Part shown: piece by piece, positions 26,821 to 35,575 of the stretch
Numbering within the stretch: position 1 is the stretch's first letter
How the letters are laid out: each line of letters starts with the position of its first letter
Assembly: GCF_014193895.1 (NCBI RefSeq)
Contig: NZ_BLZR01000001.1
Coordinates: forward strand, 4,960,001-5,024,000
Direction: 5' to 3'
Length of the DNA stretch: 64,000 nt
Origin: Clostridium fungisolvens
GTDB lineage: Bacteria; Bacillota; Clostridia; Clostridiales; Clostridiaceae
Made by a program: the position numbers and the translations under genes
Notes under the pieces: model-generated
Database searches by the model: none
Told to the model about the DNA's origin: nothing
Seen by the model: only the letters and a program-made list of their open reading frames with translations

Positions 26821-27702
26821 TTGTTTAAGGTAAGTAAAATGAGTTACAATGCTCAAAAAAAGCTAATAATTGTACTATTTTCAGTTGTACCAGTGGCTCT
26901 ACTATTAATATTCTGCTATTATCCTCTAGTTAGAATGTTTGAATATAGTTTTACAGATTGGAATGGAATATCAAAAGATTTTAATATTGTTTTTTTCGAT
27001 AACTATAAAACTATTTTCTCTAAATCAGAATATTTTAAGGTTTTTAAAACAAGTATTTATTATTTCCTAGCTACCTTTGTACAGATGGCAATAGCTCTTT
27101 ATTTTGCTACTATATTGAGCTTTAAAGTTAAATTCAAGAATTTTTTTAAGGGTGCAATATTCTTTCCATATCTTTTGAATGGTGTTGCTATAGGCTTTAT
27201 ATTTTTATATTTCTTCCAACCCAATGGCACCCTAGATACTATAATGAAAGCTGTTGGACTAGGGAATTACACTCAGTTATGGTTAGGGAATCCTAATATA
27301 ATAAATATATCACTAGCGTTTACATCGATTTGGAGGTATATGGGGGGTAACTTTATAATATTCCTTGGAACAATACAATCAATTGATGGAGAGATATACG
27401 AAGCAGCAGAAATAGACGGTGCAAATAGATGGAGACAATTTATAAGTATAATATTACCTAACATTAAGAGGATAGTTGTACTTAATATAGTTTTAGGTAT
27501 AAATGGAGCTTTAAGTGTATTTGAAATTCCTTATATAATGACTCAAGGAGCAAATGGTAGTAAGACCTTTGTTATCCAAACTCTTGATACAGGATTTAAG
27601 TATCAAAAATTAGGACTTGCTTGCTCGATGGCAATTGTTTTATTACTAATCTCTATAAGCGTAACATTAATCCAAAAGAAGTTTTTAAGTGAGGAGGACT
27701 AA
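26821..27702 (+). CDS. Sugar ABC transporter permease (MalF type)
   Basis: The start is likely TTG 26821, 7 bases after AAGGGGGA; the ATG at 26803 precedes that RBS. The product has about 293 residues and six membrane helices. The ATPase-contacting EAA loop reads YEAAEIDGANRWRQFISIILPNI. It forms a heterodimer with the next gene. It is spaced 160 bases from the binding protein and 3 bases from the second permease. Confidence 0.93.
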   Translation: MFKVSKMSYNAQKKLIIVLFSVVPVALLLIFCYYPLVRMFEYSFTDWNGISKDFNIVFFDNYKTIFSKSEYFKVFKTSIYYFLATFVQMAIALYFATILSFKVKFKNFFKGAIFFPYLLNGVAIGFIFLYFFQPNGTLDTIMKAVGLGNYTQLWLGNPNIINISLAFTSIWRYMGGNFIIFLGTIQSIDGEIYEAAEIDGANRWRQFISIILPNIKRIVVLNIVLGINGALSVFEIPYIMTQGANGSKTFVIQTLDTGFKYQKLGLACSMAIVLLLISISVTLIQKKFLSEED

Positions 27703-27705
27703 TCA

Positions 27706-28593
27706 GTGGTAAATAATAAAGCTCTAAATATAAAAACAAAGTCACCTAAAAGCGGAATGGACATAAAATATAAAATTAAATATATAGTTTCCGATGTATT
27801 TAAGTATGCAACTTTAATCTTAGGAGCAGCGATAACTATAGTACCGATATTAGTTATACTTTTCACTTCATTTAAGACAAGTACTGAATATCAAACTACA
27901 GGACCTCTTACATTGCCTTCTAGTTTTAACTTTAATAACTATATCACTGCATTTACAAGAGGAAACATGGTTACTGGCTTTAAAAATACAGCTATAATAC
28001 TTGTTATATCTTTAGTTGGTAAGATACTTCTTGGAACTATGATAGCATATGTATTACATAGATTTAAGTTCAGGGGTAAAAAGGTTATCTTGGGTTTATT
28101 CCTTTTTGCAATGCTGGTTCCTACTGTATCAAATCAAGTTGTAGTGTTTAAGATAATAGCAAAGATAGGATTATTCAATAAAATTGGATCCATATTGCTA
28201 CTAAATCTAGGAACTGACGTAATATCAATGTATATATTCCTACAATTCTTAGATAAAATACCTGTAGCGCTAGATGAATCAGCTATGCTAGATGGAGCGT
28301 CATACTTTACCATTTATACTAGAATAATATTACCTCTTCTAAGGCCAGCAATAGCTACGGTGGTAATACTTAGCGGAGTAGGTATCTACAATGATTTCTA
28401 TACCCCATTCTTATATATGCCAGATCCAAAACTAAGAACTATCTCTACAGCCTTATTTAACTTTAAAGGTCCTATGGGATCTCAATGGGAGATAATTGCT
28501 GCGGGAATAATGATTGTAATAATACCAACATTAATCATATTTATATCCTTGCAAAAACATATTTATAATGGTGTACAAGGATCAGTAAAATAA
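27706..28593 (+). CDS. Sugar ABC transporter permease (MalG type)
   Basis: This 295-residue protein starts at GTG 27706, with GAGGAGG as RBS inside the end of the previous gene. It has six helices; a cytoplasmic N-terminal tail of about 35 residues is longer than usual. The EAA loop reads DESAMLDGASYFTIYTRIIL. It ends the importer operon, and a family B element follows within a few bases. Confidence 0.93.
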   Translation: MVNNKALNIKTKSPKSGMDIKYKIKYIVSDVFKYATLILGAAITIVPILVILFTSFKTSTEYQTTGPLTLPSSFNFNNYITAFTRGNMVTGFKNTAIILVISLVGKILLGTMIAYVLHRFKFRGKKVILGLFLFAMLVPTVSNQVVVFKIIAKIGLFNKIGSILLLNLGTDVISMYIFLQFLDKIPVALDESAMLDGASYFTIYTRIILPLLRPAIATVVILSGVGIYNDFYTPFLYMPDPKLRTISTALFNFKGPMGSQWEIIAAGIMIVIIPTLIIFISLQKHIYNGVQGSVK

Positions 28594-28596
28594 GAA

Positions 28597-28692
28597 TAAA
28601 ACTTATTCGCCTACCAAGTTTTCCTCGTATACATTCGGAAAGGTAGACGTGTAAAAAACTTCCTGAAGAAGCTTTCTTCAGCGGCTTTTTTA
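28597..28692 (+). repeat. Family B hairpin-terminator element, copy 2
   Basis: ATTCGCCTACC...TTTTCCTCGTATACATTCGGAAAGGTAGACG. Relative to the other copies, both sides of the stem are changed (CTACC with GGTAG instead of CTGCC with GGCAG), a compensatory pair. The terminator CTGAAGAA/TTCTTCAG with TTTTTTAT ends 38 bases before the GH113 gene. Confidence 0.88.
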
Positions 28693-28729
28693 TATACAGA
28701 TAATTATATAACTTATAGGGAGAAAGTAT

Positions 28730-29659
28730 ATGGAATATATTAAAGGCTTTACCTTTGGGTTTATGGATAAGAGTTCAGACTTATCGTCTCAGAAAGGAAA
28801 AGAATCTCTAAGGTTGCTTAAGGAAAGGACTAACATAAGTCATGTTATTCTAGCAGTCGGGGCACTCCAAGATAATCCTCAAGCAATAGATATTTATTAT
28901 AATACTGAAGATACTGTAAAGGATGAAGATTTATATGAGATAATAAGCTATGCAAAAGAATTAGATTTGAAGATAATTTTGAAACCTATACTAAATTGTA
29001 GGAATGGCATATGGAGAGCTCATATAAACTTCTTTGATATCGAAGCACCTTGTGAACCAAAGTGGAGCGATTGGTTTAAAAATTATAAAGAGTTCATAAT
29101 TCATTATGCTAAAATAGCTCAAAAGATGAATTGTGATATGCTTATAATCGGATGTGAAATGGTGCAAACAGAAAGAAAAGAAGAATATTGGAGAAGCCTA
29201 ATATCAAAAATAAGAAAAGAATATAATGGATTAATTTCATATAATACTGATAAATATCAAGAGAGTAATTTAAAGTGGTGGGATGCTGTAGATGTAATTT
29301 CTTCTAGCGGTTATTATCCTATAGATAAGTGGGAGCAAGAACTTGATAGAATAGAAGGTATAATAAAATTGTATAATAAACCATTCTTTTTTGCAGAAGC
29401 TGGATGTCCAAGTAGGTTAGGATCTTCTTTTATACCGAATAATTGGGAGTTAAAAGGAGAAGTTAATCTTGAAGAACAGAGGGTTTTCTATAACACTATG
29501 TTTGAAAAAACTGAAAAGAGATCTTGGGTAAATGGATTTGGTTTGTGGGATTGGAAAGCCAAGCTTTATGATAAAAAAGAAGCTTTTAATGATGATGGTT
29601 ATAGTGTTTTTGGGAAGCCTGCTGAAAAAGTTATATATAATTTCTATAAAAATAAATAA
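28730..29659 (+). CDS. GH113-like beta-mannanase/mannosidase
   Basis: This 309-residue cytoplasmic protein looks like a TIM barrel of the GH113 type. Candidate catalytic residues are E143 in IIGCEMVQTE and E223 in FFAEAGCPS, 80 residues apart, the same spacing as the acid/base and nucleophile of characterised GH113 mannanases. ISSSGYYPI and FGLWDWKAKL match barrel strands. The family cleaves beta-1,4-mannosidic bonds. It has no signal peptide, so it would act on imported manno-oligosaccharides, consistent with the importer just upstream. RBS TAGGGAG precedes the ATG. A family B element forms its leader. Confidence 0.8.
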   Translation: MEYIKGFTFGFMDKSSDLSSQKGKESLRLLKERTNISHVILAVGALQDNPQAIDIYYNTEDTVKDEDLYEIISYAKELDLKIILKPILNCRNGIWRAHINFFDIEAPCEPKWSDWFKNYKEFIIHYAKIAQKMNCDMLIIGCEMVQTERKEEYWRSLISKIRKEYNGLISYNTDKYQESNLKWWDAVDVISSSGYYPIDKWEQELDRIEGIIKLYNKPFFFAEAGCPSRLGSSFIPNNWELKGEVNLEEQRVFYNTMFEKTEKRSWVNGFGLWDWKAKLYDKKEAFNDDGYSVFGKPAEKVIYNFYKNK

Positions 29660-29670
29660 TACGTATTAAA

Positions 29671-29719
29671 ATTTAACTTGTTAGAGTTCATTTAGTACCC
29701 TAACAAGTTAAGTTTTTTT
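29671..29719. terminator. Bidirectional terminator closing the sugar locus
   Basis: TTTAACTTGTTAG and CTAACAAGTTAA pair, followed by TTTTTTT. Confidence 0.85.
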
Positions 29720-29753
29720 ATCAGAGAGTTTTAGTTATAGTATTATTTTATCT

Positions 29754-30464
29754 TTAACGTACAATTACTGTTTCAAATGCGAAACGATCATATCTGTGGA
29801 TAGATATAGAATACTCAAATGCACTACCATTTTCAAAATAGGCAACTTGTTCTACCACTGCAACAGGATCATTAGGTTCTAATTCTAAGTGTTCCTGTTC
29901 TAACTCATTTGATTTTCTAACACGTATAGTCCTATGTGAGCTCTGAACCTTTAAACCTAAATCATTTTCTATGTAGGAGTAAATTGAGTCTAAAGCATGC
30001 TGTTTTTTTAGTCCTGGTATCAACCCTATAGGCATGTAGGTGTTTTCCATAACAAAGGGATTGTTATCTAGATATCTAACGCGAAGTATACTATAAACAA
30101 ATTCTTCGTTTTCTAAATTGAGTTTTGATCTAATTTCTTCATTACTTGCTATAACTTCAAATTTTAATAATTCACTTGTAACCTTTCTAGTGCTATATAA
30201 TGCAGTTAATCCCCTGAATTGATTTGAAACAAGTAATTTATTCATATCAGTATTGCTTATGCTTTTTACAAAGGTACCAGAACCTCTTCTTTTTACTATC
30301 AATCCTTCTGATACCAATATATCTAAAGCTTTTTTTACAGTCATTTTACTAGCATCATATTTTTCACAAAGATCTTTTTCAAATGGTAACTGTTCATTTG
30401 CCTGAAGAGTACCTTGAACTATTTGATTTCTTATATCATTTGCTATTTGCATATATTTAGTCAT
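29754..30464 (-). CDS. GntR/HutC-family (UTRA) repressor
   Basis: This 236-residue protein has a GntR winged helix at residues 1-65 (YMQIANDIRNQIVQGTL, ASKMTVKKALDILVSEG, KRRGSGTFV). A UTRA effector domain covers about 85-235 (ENTYMPIGLIPGL, EPNDPVAVVEQVAYFENG). UTRA repressors such as TreR, BglR and ManR sense sugars or sugar phosphates. It is transcribed towards the locus from the far side. Its own operator copy is identical over 16 bases to that of the esterase promoter, so it probably represses the whole sugar locus and itself. Confidence 0.93.
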   Translation of the reverse strand: MTKYMQIANDIRNQIVQGTLQANEQLPFEKDLCEKYDASKMTVKKALDILVSEGLIVKRRGSGTFVKSISNTDMNKLLVSNQFRGLTALYSTRKVTSELLKFEVIASNEEIRSKLNLENEEFVYSILRVRYLDNNPFVMENTYMPIGLIPGLKKQHALDSIYSYIENDLGLKVQSSHRTIRVRKSNELEQEHLELEPNDPVAVVEQVAYFENGSAFEYSISIHRYDRFAFETVIVR

Positions 30465-30488
30465 ATCGTTCTCCCAAATTCAAAAAAT

Positions 30489-30532
30489 AGGTATATACTT
30501 ATATTATAGCATTTTATACTTATATAATATAT
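30489..30532. promoter_or_regulatory. GntR operator, site 2 (two adjacent motifs)
   Basis: AGGTATATACTTATATTATA starts 25 bases upstream of the GntR gene and repeats the core of site 1. A second partial motif, TTATACTTATATAATATA, follows within 10 bases. Another TATAAGTATAC lies near 30668. Confidence 0.6.
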
Positions 30533-30819
30533 AGATGTTTAATAAATTTTGAAAGGACTTTAAATATAGTATTTATAGTGATTTAACTTTATTTATAAAT
30601 AGTTATCTAAATATGAGGGCTATACTTTTACTTTGTAGCAAGGTGTAAATTTAAATATTTAATTTTGTATAAGTATACAATAGAGTTACTTTGCAGTGAT
30701 ATATAAATATAGATATTTGAAAATGAATTAGATATAATATATTTAATAAAATTAGGGTGATTTATGGTCAGAGTAAGGTAGTTTTAGACAAGTAATATTA
30801 TTAATGTAATGGAGGGTAT
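30533..30819. other. Intergenic region before the low-complexity protein
   Basis: AT-rich; it contains a further TATAAGTATACAATAG motif near 30668 but no gene or hairpin that I can support. Confidence 0.35.
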
Positions 30820-31476
30820 ATGGGGAAAAAAGAGAAGCTATTAATTATGGCAAACATAGTAGTTGGAGTTGCTACAATTTCAGCTATAGCTACAGGTATA
30901 CATAAGTATGGAAATCTATCTAAGAAGGACGCCGTTATAAATAATGTAAACATATCAACTAAAAAAGATCAAACTTTACAGCCAGATGATAAGAGTGGGG
31001 TGAAAGATAATAATACAAGCTCACAGCAGACTGATATTAAAGTTAAGGACACTTCTGTAGATACTAGTACTACTAAAAAAAATGGTGCAGATACTAGTGG
31101 AATATCACAAACTACAAGTACAACCAACACTACAAAGGCAGTGACAGGTAGTAGTAAGAATAGTAACAAAAGTAATACATCAAAATCAAGTTCAAACACA
31201 ACTTCTTTAACAAATGATAATTCAAATATAACCACAAACACAGAAAGTAAGAATACTCAACCTTCTAGCAGTAATAGTACAGTTGATACTACTAAGCAAG
31301 AAGCTTCTGCTAGTACAACTGAAAGCAGTGGGCAAACAGGTAATTCAACTACACCACCGTCTGGTACTAATGGTACAAGCAGTGATTCTACTAAAAGTAG
31401 TGATACTTCAAGCAATCAAACATCCTCAAATACTGCAGACTCAGGCAAACAGGAACAATCTTCAGGTACAAATTAG
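30820..31476 (+). CDS. Ser/Thr/Asn-rich protein with N-terminal membrane anchor
   Basis: This 218-residue protein has a basic start and one hydrophobic segment (LLIMANIVVGVATISAIATG, residues 7-26). The rest is almost entirely Ser, Thr, Asn, Gln, Lys and Asp without cysteines, typical of a disordered, wall-spanning or glycosylated stalk. There is no LPXTG or repeat domain. GGAGG is 5 bases before the ATG, so it is probably expressed. I do not recognise a family; such low-complexity sequence is not informative for homology. It has its own terminator. Confidence 0.65.
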   Translation: MGKKEKLLIMANIVVGVATISAIATGIHKYGNLSKKDAVINNVNISTKKDQTLQPDDKSGVKDNNTSSQQTDIKVKDTSVDTSTTKKNGADTSGISQTTSTTNTTKAVTGSSKNSNKSNTSKSSSNTTSLTNDNSNITTNTESKNTQPSSSNSTVDTTKQEASASTTESSGQTGNSTTPPSGTNGTSSDSTKSSDTSSNQTSSNTADSGKQEQSSGTN

Positions 31477-31525
31477 AATGTACATATAAATGTTAGGACA
31501 TATTTAACAGCACCAATAAAGTAAG

Positions 31526-31574
31526 AAAGTCTACTAAATTATTTATCTCAAAATATTTTAGTAGACTTTTATTT
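31526..31574. terminator. Terminator after the low-complexity gene
   Basis: AAAGTCTACTAAA pairs with TTTTAGTAGACTTTT and is followed by ATTTGTTTG. Confidence 0.8.
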
Positions 31575-31638
31575 GTTTGTTCTAATAAGAAGTTTATTTA
31601 ATGAAGGTAAAGCTTTCTATTTTGATTTCTTAAAGTTA

Positions 31639-33366
31639 TTAATTAGAACTTACAGGTTTTGTCTTCCTTGATAATAAAAGAGTGAATATCAAGCCTAATA
31701 GCGCTATTGCAGCTGCTCCTATGAATAATTTTGCAAAGCCTTCATTTAAGGTGCTTTGGAACATATTTTCTATTGAAGACCTAATTGCATCTATTTGAGC
31801 AAGATAGTCTGATTTCCATTGGGCAACCAAGGTATCTGCAGTGACTCCTTTTGGAAGCTTACTATTTTGTAATTGTTGCTTTAGCATTGGAGAAAATTTA
31901 TCTATCATTGAACCGCTGAATTGTTTTAGTACATCAGTTATTGTTGTAACATCAGCATTTTGAAGAGCTGCTAGTTGATCAGGAGATATTGATGATGAAC
32001 CTCCTTGAGTCATAGAAACTGCTGTATTGCTGCCTGGGATAGTTACCTTAGGAAGTATAGTCATTAATTTAGGTGATATATTTTTCCCAGCTTCAGATAT
32101 AAATCCTATAAGTATATTAGGTGATATTGCAACACCTATAGATCTTATTAGAGATAGTGTTGATTGGGCTGATGCTGTTTCGCTAGGATCAACATTTGTT
32201 TGCATTAGATAATTAAGTGGTGTTCCCATGCAGAATCCCATTCCAAGACCTATAAAAGCTAACCCAATTAGCAAAGAAATAAAAGATGGATTTTTTGCTA
32301 CAATGAAAGCTAAGGTTGAACTTCCTATCAAGGTGGAGGCAAATCCCATACTAAGTACTAGCTTAGGTGAATATTTGTCTACAAGTCTTCCGCCTAATGG
32401 TGCTGAAATACCTGAGAATATAGCCATAAGAGTTACCAGATAGCCACCTGAACCAGTTTTTAGCTTTAATGCATTTTCTCCAAATTGAGGCACAAACACT
32501 ATTCCCATCATACCTGCTCCAGTTATGAAAGAAATCAAAAGTGTAAGAGCAATCTCTCTATTTGTAAAGTATTTAAGGTTTAAAATGGGATCTAAAGACT
32601 TTCTTTCAACTATTATAAATATAGGAAGTAGAATTATAAATGCTAGCAGGTAAGGCCAAACTTTGGTTGAAGCTATACTGTTTTTAAAGTCGTGAAATTG
32701 TAAGTTTGTAAGTGCATACATTAATGCAAGAATTAATAAAGTCACTATAATGCTACCCAATACATCCATCTTTTTAGGTTCTTTTACAATACCTTCATCT
32801 TTTACAATTAATGCTGTTATTATTACGCCAATACATATTGGAACATTAATTAAAAATAATACACCCCAATTAGAATTACCAACTAAATTAAGTAGTGCAG
32901 AGCCAACAGTTGGTCCTAATGTAGTAGAAACACCATATATAGCTCCTACCAATCCAAGAGCAGAACCTCTTTTCTCAATTGGAAAGCTTTCGCCTATATA
33001 AGCAGTGGCTACTGGCATTATTCCTCCTCCGCCCAATGCTTGGATCACTCTTGCTGCCAAAAGAAATGAAAAGCTGCCTGCATAATTAGAAACACCACAA
33101 AGTAATGATCCTATTCCGAATAAAGCTATGCTTAAAGTGAAAACTTTCTTTTTACCATACCTGTCAGAAAATTTTCCCGCTATAGGCATAGAAACGGCAT
33201 ATGCAAGCGTATATATAGTTACTATCCATACACTGCTGCTAGAAGATATTGATAGTTGAGAAGCTATTACTGTTCTAGCTGGAGATACAATACCAGTGTC
33301 TAAAGCACCTATAAAAATACCTAATAGGAAGATTATGAGTAATAGTGTTCGATTGTTTTTTGCCAT
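31639..33366 (-). CDS. DHA2-family (EmrB/QacA) MFS drug exporter
   Basis: This 575-residue protein has 14 expected membrane helices. Motif A-like GKFSDRYGKKKVF lies near residues 64-76 and motif C-like GAIYGVSTTLGPTVG near 141-155, the antiporter signature. An extra outer loop of about 110 residues (roughly 425-535, with LKQQLQNSKLPKG) sits between the last two helices, as in some clostridial EmrB proteins. It exports drugs or other hydrophobic compounds using the proton gradient. It lies downstream of, and on the same strand as, a TetR gene, and a TGAAC-N3-GTTCA operator stands before it. Confidence 0.93.
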   Translation of the reverse strand: MAKNNRTLLLIIFLLGIFIGALDTGIVSPARTVIASQLSISSSSSVWIVTIYTLAYAVSMPIAGKFSDRYGKKKVFTLSIALFGIGSLLCGVSNYAGSFSFLLAARVIQALGGGGIMPVATAYIGESFPIEKRGSALGLVGAIYGVSTTLGPTVGSALLNLVGNSNWGVLFLINVPICIGVIITALIVKDEGIVKEPKKMDVLGSIIVTLLILALMYALTNLQFHDFKNSIASTKVWPYLLAFIILLPIFIIVERKSLDPILNLKYFTNREIALTLLISFITGAGMMGIVFVPQFGENALKLKTGSGGYLVTLMAIFSGISAPLGGRLVDKYSPKLVLSMGFASTLIGSSTLAFIVAKNPSFISLLIGLAFIGLGMGFCMGTPLNYLMQTNVDPSETASAQSTLSLIRSIGVAISPNILIGFISEAGKNISPKLMTILPKVTIPGSNTAVSMTQGGSSSISPDQLAALQNADVTTITDVLKQFSGSMIDKFSPMLKQQLQNSKLPKGVTADTLVAQWKSDYLAQIDAIRSSIENMFQSTLNEGFAKLFIGAAAIALLGLIFTLLLSRKTKPVSSN

Positions 33367-33380
33367 GAAAAACTCCTTTC

Positions 33381-33393
33381 TGAACTGTGTTCA
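33381..33393. promoter_or_regulatory. TetR operator in front of the MFS gene
   Basis: TGAACTGTGTTCA is a perfect palindrome with 3-base centre. It has the same TGAAC-N3-GTTCA form as the site at 33995-34007. Confidence 0.65.
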
Positions 33394-33406
33394 TTTAAAA
33401 TTAAAA

Positions 33407-33440
33407 TAAAATCATTTAGTTTAGTTCAACTAAATGATAT
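33407..33440 (-). terminator. Hairpin between TetR and MFS genes
   Basis: ATCATTTAGTT and ACTAAATGAT pair. On the minus strand TTTTATTTTAA follows, so it can end the TetR transcript before the exporter's own promoter. Confidence 0.65.
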
Positions 33441-33443
33441 AAA

Positions 33444-33974
33444 TTACATTTTGATTGAGTAGTATATTTCATCAAAGGATATGTCTTTTTGTTTTACTGC
33501 AAAGGTCATAGAGTTTATTATGAGCTTAGCTAACTTTTTAGTATTTATTAAAGGTTTTATTTCTCCTTTTTCTATTGCTATATTAATTGATTTTTCTAGA
33601 GCCTCATAAATTTGATCAAATATATATTGGTGTGGGCAACCTTTAGAACCATCCGCTGTCATCATCATAAAAGTATCTATATAAGTAGATAAAAATTTAT
33701 CTATATCAGAATAAATTAGAAATAATTTATCTTTTATGTGGATATCTTTATATATAAGTGAATTAGAAAGTTCAATTACCTTATCCCAGTCATTAGTTAT
33801 AATTTCTATAATTAAAGCATCTTTATTAGAAAAATAATTATAAAATGTTCCTATACCTATATTGCAGGATTTAGCAATATCTCTTATATTGAAATTATTA
33901 TAGCCACTATTAGTAAGAACTAATCTACCTTCTTCGGTCAATTTATCTTTAATATTGAGTAATATCTTAGGCAT
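33444..33974 (-). CDS. TetR-family regulator of the MFS exporter
   Basis: The start is ATG 33974 with AAAGGAG as RBS; the upstream in-frame TTG (34001) lies in the operator. The product has 176 residues. The HTH reads FNIRDIAKSCNIGIGTFYNYFSNKDAL. A helical ligand domain with C-terminal TetR_C-like pattern follows. It is located directly upstream of the exporter, and matching palindromes precede both, so it is most likely a drug-responsive repressor of itself and the pump. Confidence 0.92.
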   Translation of the reverse strand: MPKILLNIKDKLTEEGRLVLTNSGYNNFNIRDIAKSCNIGIGTFYNYFSNKDALIIEIITNDWDKVIELSNSLIYKDIHIKDKLFLIYSDIDKFLSTYIDTFMMMTADGSKGCPHQYIFDQIYEALEKSINIAIEKGEIKPLINTKKLAKLIINSMTFAVKQKDISFDEIYYSIKM

Positions 33975-33994
33975 TTTTAGGCTCCTTTGTTTTA

Positions 33995-34007
33995 TGAACA
34001 ATGTTCA
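33995..34007. promoter_or_regulatory. TetR operator in front of its own gene
   Basis: TGAACAATGTTCA is a perfect palindrome with 3-base centre, 21 bases upstream of the start codon. Confidence 0.65.
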
Positions 34008-34210
34008 CTAATAATATTATTATATTGCAAATACTATAAAATGCAATATATAAAATAAAGTTTATAAAAATTTAATTTCAAATAGGAAAAAAATAGTTTA
34101 TATTTAATGTAAGTTAATTACATAAGTCTTTTATTCTTTAGACCTTTTATAATTTAATTATATTTGTGGATATATATGAGTGACACTTAGAACATAACGT
34201 GATTTAAAGA
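34008..34210. other. Intergenic, no gene seen
   Basis: AT-rich spacer between the divergent TetR gene and the family B element. Nothing else is supportable. Confidence 0.35.
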
Positions 34211-34312
34211 ATAAAAAATACGAATTGTCGCCTGCCAGATTTTCCTCATATGCATTCGGAAAGGCAGATGCGCAAAAAAATCACTAAAGAAAATCGTTTC
34301 AGTGATTTTTTC
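34211..34312 (+). repeat. Family B hairpin-terminator element, copy 3
   Basis: TCGCCTGCC...TTTTCCTCATATGCATTCGGAAAGGCAGATGCG, then AATCACT...CAGTGATT with TTTTTCAT. It ends 37 bases before the NAGPA gene start, in sense orientation. Confidence 0.88.
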
Positions 34313-34348
34313 ATATATAAATTAATTATTGTGAAGAGAGGGATAAGT

Positions 34349-35395
34349 ATGAGAAAGACTCGTACAGAAAGAAGTAAAGATAGAAAGAAGAAAAAAATAT
34401 TAAAAGTGGCGAAGCATGGATTAGCGCTTTTTTCAACCAATATTGTAATAGGACTAGCATTATCAATACCATTAGTTTACTATGGGCCTTTTGAAAATAT
34501 AAAAGAATTTATAGTTACAACTGCAATGACAACTCTTAGACATCAATACATAGCAACGCTCTTTCTAAGCAATGAAGAAATAAATAAAATAATGGACAAA
34601 CAAAAAATAGAGGATGATGTTAATAGTGACATATCTCAAATAGCAGTACAAACTATTGCTCCAGCTGTAAGTGATGTAAGTAGTGAACAACAAAAGAATA
34701 ATAATGATCCTTACAATGGAATAAAGCTAATTGATATAAGCAATGATAGATATAAAGGATATGTATTAATAATTGATGATCCTAAAAGAATAACAGTGGC
34801 TTCTTCTACTAAACTCGGAAGCAGCGGTATGAAATTAGATGAGATAATGAAGGAAGAAAAAGCTCTAGTGGGTATAAATGCAGGAGGATTTGAAGATGAG
34901 AATGGTAAGGGGAATGGCGGAAAACCTTTAGGTGTAGTAGTTCATGAAGGAAAAGTAGTATACGGAAATGAAGGAGTAGATTATTCAGTAATAGGTTTCA
35001 ATAACGATGGTGTTTTAGTACTTGGAAGATATACTTTAAATCAAATAAGACAAAATAATATTATGGAAGCTGTTTCTTTTTCTCCTTTTTTAATAGTGAA
35101 TGGTGAACCTACAATAAAAAGTGGAAATGGTGGATGGGGTATTGCGCCTAGAACAGCTATTGGTCAAAGAAAAGATGGGTCTGTAGTTATGCTTGCTATA
35201 GATGGACGCCAGGTTTCAAGTGTGGGAGCAACATTAAGAGATGTTCAAGATATATTGCTTCAATACGATGTTTATAATGCAGCTAATTTAGATGGAGGAG
35301 CATCCACAACTATGTATTATAAAGATAAAATAATAAATAAACCGTCATCTCTAGCTGGTCCAAGAACTTTACCTACAGCATTTATAGTTAAATAA
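34349..35395 (+). CDS. Phosphodiester glycosidase (NAGPA-domain) family protein, membrane-anchored
   Basis: The start is ATG 34349 after GAGAGGGAT; the longer frame from 34250 runs through the family B element and is rejected. The 348-residue product has a very basic N-terminus, one membrane helix (about residues 27-48), a Ser/Gln linker, then a NAGPA domain from about 125. Domain motifs are ALVGINAGGF, the APRTAIGQ block, MLAIDGRQ and AANLDGGASTTMYY. The domain removes GlcNAc from phosphodiester caps in animals and degrades related outer polymers in bacteria; here it faces outside. Exact substrate unknown. It is monocistronic between a family B and a family A element. Confidence 0.88.
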   Translation: MRKTRTERSKDRKKKKILKVAKHGLALFSTNIVIGLALSIPLVYYGPFENIKEFIVTTAMTTLRHQYIATLFLSNEEINKIMDKQKIEDDVNSDISQIAVQTIAPAVSDVSSEQQKNNNDPYNGIKLIDISNDRYKGYVLIIDDPKRITVASSTKLGSSGMKLDEIMKEEKALVGINAGGFEDENGKGNGGKPLGVVVHEGKVVYGNEGVDYSVIGFNNDGVLVLGRYTLNQIRQNNIMEAVSFSPFLIVNGEPTIKSGNGGWGIAPRTAIGQRKDGSVVMLAIDGRQVSSVGATLRDVQDILLQYDVYNAANLDGGASTTMYYKDKIINKPSSLAGPRTLPTAFIVK

Positions 35396-35396
35396 A

Positions 35397-35491
35397 GATG
35401 TACCACTTCGAATTGAAATCTATTTTTAAAACTCTCACGGTTTCTGGTAAGAGAATTTAAAAATATAAATTCTAATAAGGAATAGTTTATC
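35397..35491. repeat. Family A element, copy 4
   Basis: Left end GATGTACCACTTCG is intact. The centre AAAACTCTCACGGTTTCTGG and GAGAATTTAAAAATA keep the inner stem. The right end is decayed (AATAAGGAATAGTTTATC). It starts right after the NAGPA stop codon. Confidence 0.8.
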
Positions 35492-35575
35492 TATAGCAGC
35501 CAATAATAAAAAACACCTAATAAGATATAATAAGCTGTATGGGATTTCTTGTACTATATGGGAGTGTGATGATTT

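Noticed and set aside
34250..34348. N-terminal extension of the NAGPA protein
   Set aside because: The extension reads through the family B hairpin and terminator; ATG 34349 has a good RBS.
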